Assembly (NCBI GenBank): GCA_025201705.1
Contig: MU616819.1
Span: 1-39,499, forward strand
DNA length: 39,499 bases
DNA from: Dissophora ornata
Lineage: Eukaryota; Mortierellomycota; Mortierellomycetes; Mortierellales; Mortierellaceae
Direction: 5' to 3'
This document shows positions 33,049 through 39,499 of the stretch, piece after piece. Position numbers and translations under genes: made by a program. Numbering within the stretch: position 1 is the first letter of the stretch; each line of letters begins with the position of its first letter. Below the pieces are notes generated by a model. The model made no database searches and was not told the origin of the DNA. It worked only from the letters and a program-made list of their open reading frames with translations.

Positions 33049-34691
33049 ATGGCCGAAAAAGAGGCTGCTCCCGCCCCTACCGGCCCCAAGCCGTCGTTCT
33101 TCCCAAAACTCACAGTGACCCAATGGTTCGTCCGGCTCCTGCCCGCAATCTCGTTCGCGCTCTACACCTACTCCACAAGGGGTCCCTTCCAGCCACCACT
33201 CTGCACCGGCCTCGGAGTCAACTGCCCTCGCAGCCCGACTCCCCTGACAGGTATTCTCGAGCGCCCTGAGTACTACTCCCAGGTTATCAACTACTATGCC
33301 AGTCTCTTTACCAAAAACGAGGATCTCGGGGGATCGTTTGCAGTGTTTGTGGATGGACGTCAAGTCATTGATGTCTTTGCTGGATCGAAGGATCTTGAGA
33401 GGACAATCCCCTATGATAACAAGACCTTGCAGCAGGTGTATTCGTCTGGAAAGGGTGTCGAGGGCATGGTGATTGCACGACTGGTGGATCAGGGAAAGCT
33501 GGACTATGAAAAGAAGATTGTCGAGTACTGGCCTGAATTCGGACAGAATGGCAAGGAGGACGTCCGTCTCATCGACTTGATGACCCACGAGTCTGGCGTG
33601 CCTCATCTGGACGAGGATGACGAGAATGGCATCCTGAGCTGGGCCCTTCTCGCGGACGAGGAGCAGTTTTCGGAAAGATTGGCACGTCAACCCCATTTAT
33701 TCAATGGCGAGAAAACCAGAGCCTACCACGCCATTAGTCGCGGCTGGTTCCTGAACGAGATTGTCCGTCGTGTCGACCCCAAGGGCAGGACCATTGGCCA
33801 GATTGCAGAGCAGGACCTCATGGGCGCCTACCCTGACGTTGAGCTGTACTACTCCAAGCTTCCCAACGAGTCGGACTGGGAGGAGCGTCTGTCAGTGATG
33901 CACGATTACCCTTTGCTGAGACTTGCCGGTCGTCTCATCATCCCCCGATTCATTCAGACCAACTCGTTCATTGGACACCCCAAGATGCTTCCCCTGCATA
34001 GCATGGTCAGGAAACTGGTCCGCGGAAAGAACTTGGTTTCAAGAGTTTTGAGCCCCAAGATGGCACCCTATACTCATAGCTACCGTACAAAAGAAGCCCA
34101 CGCCGTTGAGGGCACCAGCTTCTCGCTCAAGACTAACGCCCATTCTGTAAGTGTCTTTGCTTCTGTTGTTCCCCAACTCGTAAATTTCTTATTGCTTTCC
34201 GCCTTTTCCGCTTCGTTTCATGTGATTTTTGCCTATTTTGACAACATCCAAACGTTCACTTTATTGAAAAAAAATTACCACAGCTTGCCAAACTCATGTC
34301 GATGATGGCCAACAAGGGCGCGTCGATCTATCCAGGCGAGGAGCCCGATCTTCTTAGCCGCGAAGCCTATGCCAAGGCAACGACTTTCCACGGTGTCCAG
34401 AAGGACGCGGTCACTGACGAGAGCTTGCCCCTGTCCGCTGGAGGATGGGTCAAGACTCGCGAGTTCTATGGTGATGGCCCTTTGCTTGGTGTTGAGGTTC
34501 AGGGATGGGGTGGAGCTGGTGGATCCCTGGCTGTTTGGGTGGAGGAACTCAACATTGGATTTGCCTATGTGACGAATGCCTTTGGAGCACCCGAGACCGT
34601 CCTTGGTGATTATAGAGCCAAGATTCTTCTTGATCGCGTTGTGTACGCAAGGAAGGAGGAGTTGGGTTTGTTGCAGGAGTCAAAGAACTAG
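33049..34691 (+). CDS. beta-lactamase-related serine hydrolase with membrane anchor
   Basis: Exons 33049-34146 and 34284-34691 give 501 residues. A short basic N-terminus is followed by one hydrophobic segment (about 24-41, WFVRLLPAISFALYTY). The catalytic domain shows the serine beta-lactamase/esterase motifs: YSSGKG with nucleophile Ser132 and Lys135 (S-x-x-K), LIDLMTHESGVPHL, YHAISRGW with Tyr226 in the second motif place, and QGWGGAGGSLAVW near the C-terminus in the place of the third motif (H/K-x-G region). Eukaryotic relatives are class C-like esterases and LACTB-type proteins, some mitochondrial. They are hydrolases of esters or peptides rather than antibiotic-resistance enzymes. The third motif has Trp-Gly-Gly instead of the common His-x-Gly. 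Substrate unknown. The start is the ATG in AAGATGG context; no earlier ATG fits. Confidence 0.92.
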
Positions 34692-35896
34692 AAGCAAAAA
34701 AAAACACCTATTATTAAATGTTTTCGTGATTGTTCATATAAATGGCGGGTTCTGAGTCATCGAAAGCTGTGCGCTTTGTCAAGCACAGACTGATGTGCTC
34801 TACTAGTCAGGATGCGCTCATGAATACGAAAAATGTCATATTTTATAACGCCATTCTCATGCGCAGGCTCGAATTGGGCACGACATGCTCTGTGCTCTGA
34901 AGGCACTGCTACTAAGCATTGTTTGGTGTTTTTTTTAACGCGTTCAGCATCGGGGACCAGCTGGCACCCTAGGAACTTCTCTACATATATCGGGTCCTAC
35001 GCAACATACATACGAAAACGCCGAATTCTCCGCCAGGGGAGCTGATTCACTTTTCTACCGTTTTAACCAAGACTACAAAGGATTCAGCCTCTTGCCGAAT
35101 CGTTCGCCTCTTCCTTTGGAGGAAGGATATAATAAATGATTATTGTGCAATACTCTAAACGCGCATGGAGGTGCAATGCGGTGTGTCCTTTCCTAGCCTA
35201 TCCCTTCCCAGAACGCAACGCTCCCGTCCCAAGGAGAGCAAAGAATACGTGAAGGCATCATCACGTACAGCAATCTCGTCATCTGTCACGGTCCATGGAA
35301 GGCTTCCAAACTTTATCTCGCATATTAGGTCACTTACCCAGGGATTGTGCTCAATTTCGAATACGAAATCTCCACGGAAAATCGCCTAAACAGTAGCCGG
35401 GTGATGCACTTGGTAGCATTCAACACCCCTCGATCTCTCAATATGGTCTCATATGAAAATATATCGGGTCCAAAAGAAAGAAATGGTCCACCGTTCAAAG
35501 GACACGAGTCTAGCCAGACACATCCTTTTTCCTCCTCTTTGCCTCTTTGGCTGTGGGCCCCAAACCCTACCTTGGCGTCGACACATAGAAAGTTGTAGAA
35601 ACCTGTTTTCCAGTCTATTCTCGTTTTCCCACACATGTACATGTACCAAAAGACTGGTGCATATTTGCATTGTTTCCGAGTGCTGCTTAGCCATCCCATT
35701 CACTTATGATACAATACTGTACCCATCCACCGCCACCCATTCCGCCATTTCACCAAAATAGAATCGCTTGTGGTTCATTGCGAGAAAGCTTCTAGAAAGA
35801 CTTTTATCACATCGCATCATTGTCAAAGGACCCCGTTCCTTGGCCTCGACTCTCTCGCGTTCGCGTACCACTATTACTTTTTCTTTTTCTTTTTTA
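34692..35896. other. intergenic region with a minus-strand open patch
   Basis: An ATTAAA at 34714-34719 may end the hydrolase transcript. The rest has no complete gene. On the minus strand 35155-35385 stays open for 76 codons without an early ATG and reads protein-like (FGSLPWTVTDDEIAVRDDAF). It is flanked by a possible acceptor (TTTAG at its upstream edge) and contains a GTAAGT. It could be a relic exon. ACGCGT occurs at 34938-34943. Confidence 0.35.
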
Positions 35897-35904
35897 CATA
35901 AATA
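35897..35904 (+). promoter_or_regulatory. TATA-like element of the first C2 gene
   Basis: CATAAATA followed by CCCC lies 107 bases upstream of the ATG. The paralog has the same element 104 bases upstream of its ATG. Confidence 0.5.
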
Positions 35905-36003
35905 CCCCTGCGTCTTCCCTGTTCTCATCTTCATCTTTCACACTATCCATCCTACCCATCCTACCCACCAAACCAACAACCCAACCCAACACTCAAAGCC
36001 AAC

Positions 36004-36743
36004 ATGACCCACTCTCTTCAAGTCACTGTCCACCGTGCCAACCACTTGGACGATGTCGAGGTACGTGTTTTATCCTGACTGTACCCCATTTCATCACTAC
36101 TTTGTCTCTTTCCCAGTTTGTCGCGTATTCTTTGAACTCGTATGACTACTTACATGTCTTTCCCGTGTGTGTGTGTGTGTGTGTTTTTTAGCACTTTGGC
36201 AAGAACGACCCCTATGCCCAGATCACCTTGAACTTCGCCGACAGTCACTCTTTCCAGAAAACCTCCGTCAAGAAGAACGGCGGCAAGGATGTCGAGTGGG
36301 AGCAGACCTTGACCCTTGAGGAATTTGATCAATCCGAGCATCACGACTTGTACGTCGAGGTTCTCGACGATGAGACCACCGTTGATGCTCCCATTGGTTT
36401 CACTGCCATCCCCTTGCACCAGGTCCTCGATGCGCCAGGTCGCTCCTTCAAGGGCAAGTTCGATCTCTTCACCCCCGACGGCAAGCAGAAGGGAACCATC
36501 TCCCTGACTGTGACTGTGCTCCAGGCCGGCCACAGCGCTCATGAAAACGATGGTCCCGAGGTCAAGGGTCAGTCCCAGATTGTTTCTGATCACCAGAAAC
36601 GCATCAAGGCCTTGAAGTACAAGGAGAAGGCTGCTGATGGTGCCGCCCTCGCTGGTGCCGCCGCCCTCGCTGTCGGTGCCAAGTTCTTGTTGGACAAGCA
36701 CAAGGACCAAAAGAAGGCTGAGAAGGAGGGCCTCGAGATCTAA
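36004..36743 (+). CDS. C2-domain protein (copy 1)
   Basis: Exons 36004-36060 and 36192-36743 encode 202 residues. Residues 1 to about 125 form a C2 domain: LQVTVHRANHLDDVE, then GKNDPYAQITL with the usual Asp-Pro-Tyr, and LYVEVLDDETTVDAPIGF where the Asp residues could bind calcium. The last 60 residues are a conserved tail HQKRIKALKYKEKA, a small Ala/Gly-rich hydrophobic stretch (about 160-180) and a Lys-rich end. C2 domains bind phospholipids or proteins, often through calcium. There is no signal peptide, so a cytoplasmic, membrane-binding role is inferred; the Ala/Gly helix might insert in a membrane. The gene is the upstream member of a tandem pair. The intron contains a short (GT)n run just before its acceptor. 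Confidence 0.9.
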
Positions 36744-36867
36744 AATACCAGCACACAATCAGGCTCGTTGGCATGTAAAATAATGTGTTCCCTCGATCCC
36801 CACACTGGTGATCAACATGAAGTTTTTTCTTACCAGGCGAAATCACGTACTTTTGTATATAAAAAAA

Positions 36868-36873
36868 AATAAA
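36868..36873 (+). terminator. polyadenylation signal of C2 gene copy 1
   Basis: AATAAA at the end of an A-run lies 125 bases after the stop. Confidence 0.5.
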
Positions 36874-37852
36874 ACAGGGAAAAACCCCGGGTTTCCACCA
36901 TTCGATTTTGTGGACCGTGTGTGCCTTGTTTGCTTACGTCCGCTGTCCCTCTCTTTTATGCAAGGATTTTCAATCTAGATACTACCATTTGGAATCTTTC
37001 CAGAAAAAGAGTTCGATTGGGCAGGACCGTGACATTGAAATTCAAAGCGCCTCCACAGTCGACGCGTCCATGGGCAATGACCAAGCAACCAAGCACCACG
37101 AGAGTCTTTTTTCATGTTACTACTAGTGGCATGTTTTAGTGCCGCTCTTCCAAATCATGCAAGAATGGCCGGGGTATCATTGCCATGCTGCTCGCTGCAC
37201 GTGTCAATACCACCCAGCATTTGGAGGCAGCGGGGGTGCGCCTTCAAGTCTCCGTCCATTATTGTGAGTAGAGATGATTGTGGCCGCTGTTGTTCACTTT
37301 TTTCATTTTTGCCCCAAAAGGCCAAAACCTCAATTTAGATTTCCTCAGAACCCTTTGTTCAGCCGACCAGTTTCCCCGACGCCCATGGTCGCGTAAACAA
37401 ATCAGGCGGAGTATACTCCCCCTGCCATACGGATGCAACATGGGGGGCTGGAACGCGAGGCCCCGGGAGGGGAATATTGAAGTGGGCTGTATCGATGACG
37501 CTATCCCCAATTGGTGGTTGGGTAAGAACCAATTTGCAGTGATGGATCTAAAATCTATTTTCTGGTGATGAAACCTTATGCGCAGAAAATAGATTCGACG
37601 TGCCGCTCTACTACTCGCTTGTTACCAGGTACCGCAACTGCATGGTGGGGGGAGATCGGTGGCCGTGTACGTGTTCAAGTAAACATGAGCCATGTTTGCA
37701 TGTTTGTCCCCTATCCGCACATTGTGGAGTTTGCATTCACCACACGACACGACAGCGCGAGGCGTGCTTTAACGTTTTTCCTTTCAGTCGCTGAATGGTG
37801 TACTTCCCTCGAGAGAAACACATCAATCATGGTCAAGTGGCTGGGGTCGAGC
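36874..37852. other. intergenic region between the two C2 genes
   Basis: No gene is supported. GACGCGTC stands at 37061-37068. Short frames at 37278-37568 and 37565-38059 lack protein-like character, and the second only overlaps the start of the next gene out of frame. The right end has a run of CCT repeats just after the TATA-like element. Confidence 0.5.
37061..37068. promoter_or_regulatory. GACGCGTC palindrome
   Basis: An 8-base palindrome lies about 890 bases upstream of the ATG of the second C2 gene and 318 bases after the stop of the first. It is extended as GACGCGTCCAT, as at 20191. Confidence 0.3.
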
Positions 37853-37860
37853 CATAAATA
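37853..37860 (+). promoter_or_regulatory. TATA-like element of the second C2 gene
   Basis: CATAAATA followed by TCCCCC lies 104 bases upstream of the ATG, matching the arrangement at copy 1. Confidence 0.5.
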
Positions 37861-37956
37861 TCCCCCTCCTCCTCCTCCTCTTGTTCCTTCATCTTTCATC
37901 TCTTCCTCTTCTTCCCTCTCTCAAACAACACCAGCTTCACAGAACCTTTCAATACG

Positions 37957-39134
37957 ATGTTCGCCCAGTCACAGCAACAGCAGCAACAGCAATACGGACA
38001 GGGTCCTACTCTGGCCATCGTCGCCCACGGCGCCCAGAACCTGCAGGACGTTGAGGTGATACTCGAAAGCAAACCCATCTTTGAATCCTTAAAAAAGAGT
38101 CTGATTTCCCTTGCGATTCCTAACCTGACCGACTCCTATTTTCATAGACCCTCGGCAAGCAGGACCCCTACTTCCGGTTCTCGCTCGACTTCAACAACGC
38201 AAAGTCGTTCCAAAAGACTTTTGTCCACAAGAATGCCGGCAAGACCCCAACTTGGAACCAGTCCTTTAGCGTGCCCCTCGCAGGCGAGCCCGAGCTTTAC
38301 ATCGAGATCATGGACGAGGAGACTACTGCAGACGCAGTCATTGCCTTTGCCGCCATCCCCATCAACCAGGTCGTACATGCACCCGGCGGAACGATGAACG
38401 CTGTCTTTGATGTCTACACCCCCAACGGAAAACAGCAGGGTCAAGTCAATCTCACTTTGACTGCCTACAATGTCCCCGGACAGAACACCGGCTATGGCGG
38501 CCAGGCTGCCGGGCAACCCGTCAAAGGTACTTCCCACATCTCGGAACTCCACCAGAAGCGCATCAAGTCTCTTAAGAACAAGGAAATCGCTTCCGATGTT
38601 GGTACCGCAGCCCTGGGAGGTCTCTTGGCCGTTGGCACCGGACTCTTGGTCAACAAGCTTGTCAACGATCACAGACACGAGGAGGATGCTCGCAAGGAAG
38701 CCGAGCGCCAAGCTCAATTGGACCGTGAGAGGGTCGAGAATGAAAGGAGACGTCTGGAAGAGGAAAGGGCGGACTTCCAGCGCACGCAGTCGCAGGAACA
38801 GACTCGCTTCCAACACGAGCAAGAGCAGTTCCAGCAGCAGCAGCACCAATATCAGCAGCAGCAGCAGTCAGGAGGCTATGAGCACGGCCGCTCTGGATAC
38901 CATGATGAGCATCACAGGAAGAAGCACCACGACAGCGACTTTGGCTCGGGATCAGACTCGGATGACTCCTGCAAGAAGGGCAAGAAGGGCAAGAAGTGGG
39001 ACTGCCATGGCCGCTGGTACTCACCCGGCGATAAGGTCAAGTACGATGGGGACAAGTATATCTGCTTGCAGGGTCATAACTCCCAGCCGGACTGGACTCC
39101 TACTGCCGCCCACTCTCTCTGGCGTGGCGATTAA
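37957..39134 (+). CDS. C2-coiled-coil-CBM5/12 fusion protein (C2 copy 2)
   Basis: Exons 37957-38055 and 38148-39134 encode 361 residues. After a Gln-rich start, a C2 domain (about 17-140) is paralogous to the upstream gene: GKQDPYFRFSL, ELYIEIMDEETTADAVIAF. The intron sits at the same place in the domain (after QDVE, phase 0; after DDVE in copy 1). HQKRIKSLKNKE and a small Gly/Ala/Leu helix follow as in copy 1. New parts are a charged coiled coil (about 219-300, ending in Gln repeats), a His/Asp-rich linker, a Lys/Gly segment and, at 317-361, a carbohydrate-binding module of CBM5/12 type: GRWYSPGDKVKYDGDKYICL, then the H, W and terminal LW residues. Such modules bind chitin. No signal peptide is present, so either secretion is unconventional or the module binds another target; this is open. 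Confidence 0.92.
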
Positions 39135-39270
39135 GCGACATACCGGCTGTATCTCGCTTTGATAGGGTACCTCTGTGCACCACATCTTGTATCATACATT
39201 CAACCACAAATATCTCTGTCGCATTGAAAGCGATTACCTGAGACTACCAAGGTGGTCTCAATCTTTGAAG

Positions 39271-39276
39271 AATAAA
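39271..39276 (+). terminator. polyadenylation signal of C2 gene copy 2
   Basis: AATAAA lies 137 bases after the stop. Confidence 0.55.
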
Positions 39277-39499
39277 CACAATTGCTCTTCATGTACAAAC
39301 AAATGTCGTTCCATGGGCCAACCTGGCGCCCGTCCTACTCTGCGGTGAGCGTGGGAGCGATGGTGGTGCCTCAAAACGTCACCGAACTGCGAATTTCACG
39401 CGCAAATTTGAATCTTACGGAGAGAGCACATCCCAGCAAGAGAGCGTTCGCTGGACACGAAGCGGCTCTTTTTTTAAACTTTTTTTTTTTTTTTTTTTT
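39277..39499. other. right flank ending in a T-run
   Basis: No gene is visible in the last 220 bases. The window ends in about 21 T, which may be a true homopolymer or the edge of an assembly. Confidence 0.4.

Noticed and set aside
38142..39024. Minus-strand frames opposite the C2-CBM gene
   Set aside because: Leu/Val-rich antisense shadows of Lys/Glu/Gln coding sequence; no splice or start logic of their own.
39479..39499. Terminal T-run as a poly(A) tail of a retroelement
   Set aside because: There is no coding remnant or target-site duplication in view, and the run is at the window edge where assembly artefacts are common.
1..39499. tRNA or rRNA genes, CRISPR arrays, intact transposons
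   Set aside because: I looked for tRNA B-box-like sequences, regular direct repeats and terminal inverted repeats and saw none that held up; a tRNAscan or repeat search would be decisive.

Overview
This is a eukaryotic, intron-rich window, most likely from a fungus of the Mortierella group (Mortierellomycota). That assignment is inference from overall gene style: short GT-AG introns, pyrimidine-rich leaders, AATAAA-type 3' ends and the protein families present. I could run no database comparison. Most genes are ordinary housekeeping or transport genes. None is an operon, and neighbours lie in all orientations.

Layout: (1) 0-1.6 kb is gene-poor. (2) 1.66-7.87 kb holds a tandem pair of oligopeptide transporter (OPT) genes that share an intron position and blocks of identical DNA. 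(3) 8.06-9.90 kb is a leftward, intronless F-box/leucine-rich-repeat gene, divergent from a five-exon gene (11.1-15.4 kb) for a large Ser-rich protein with a C-terminal membrane segment and no recognised family. (4) 15.98-18.26 kb is a ten-exon UPF0014 (FetB/ALS3-like) permease. (5) 18.92-20.49 kb encodes a single-pass membrane protein with sorting-type motifs at its N-terminus, followed by what looks like its detached C-terminal coding remnant. (6) 21.0-21.7 kb is a tiny four-exon gene for an 80-residue probable mitochondrial membrane protein. It converges on the leftward proteasome beta1 (PRE3/PSMB6) gene at 22.0-23.07 kb.

(7) 24.4-26.2 kb is a decayed multi-exon gene with an EYDxFPLLIVE-type nuclease-like core, and 26.4-27.7 kb holds further coding-like debris. 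(8) 28.07-30.17 kb is the splicing factor SNW1/Prp45. It converges on the leftward mitochondrial GTP/GDP carrier gene GGC1 (30.41-31.84 kb). (9) 33.05-34.69 kb is a serine beta-lactamase-like hydrolase with an N-terminal membrane segment. (10) 36.0-39.1 kb is a tandem pair of C2-domain genes. The second carries a coiled coil and a C-terminal chitin-binding (CBM5/12-type) module without a signal peptide, the most unusual protein in the window.

Functional links are modest. Both tandem pairs (OPT and C2) are local duplications with retained promoter architecture: TATAAAAG about 150 bp upstream of the OPT starts, and CATAAATA about 105 bp upstream of the C2 starts. The palindrome GACGCGTC (core ACGCGT, the MluI cell-cycle-box sequence in yeasts) occurs five times, more often than chance would give. 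I found no tRNA, rRNA, CRISPR array or intact transposon.
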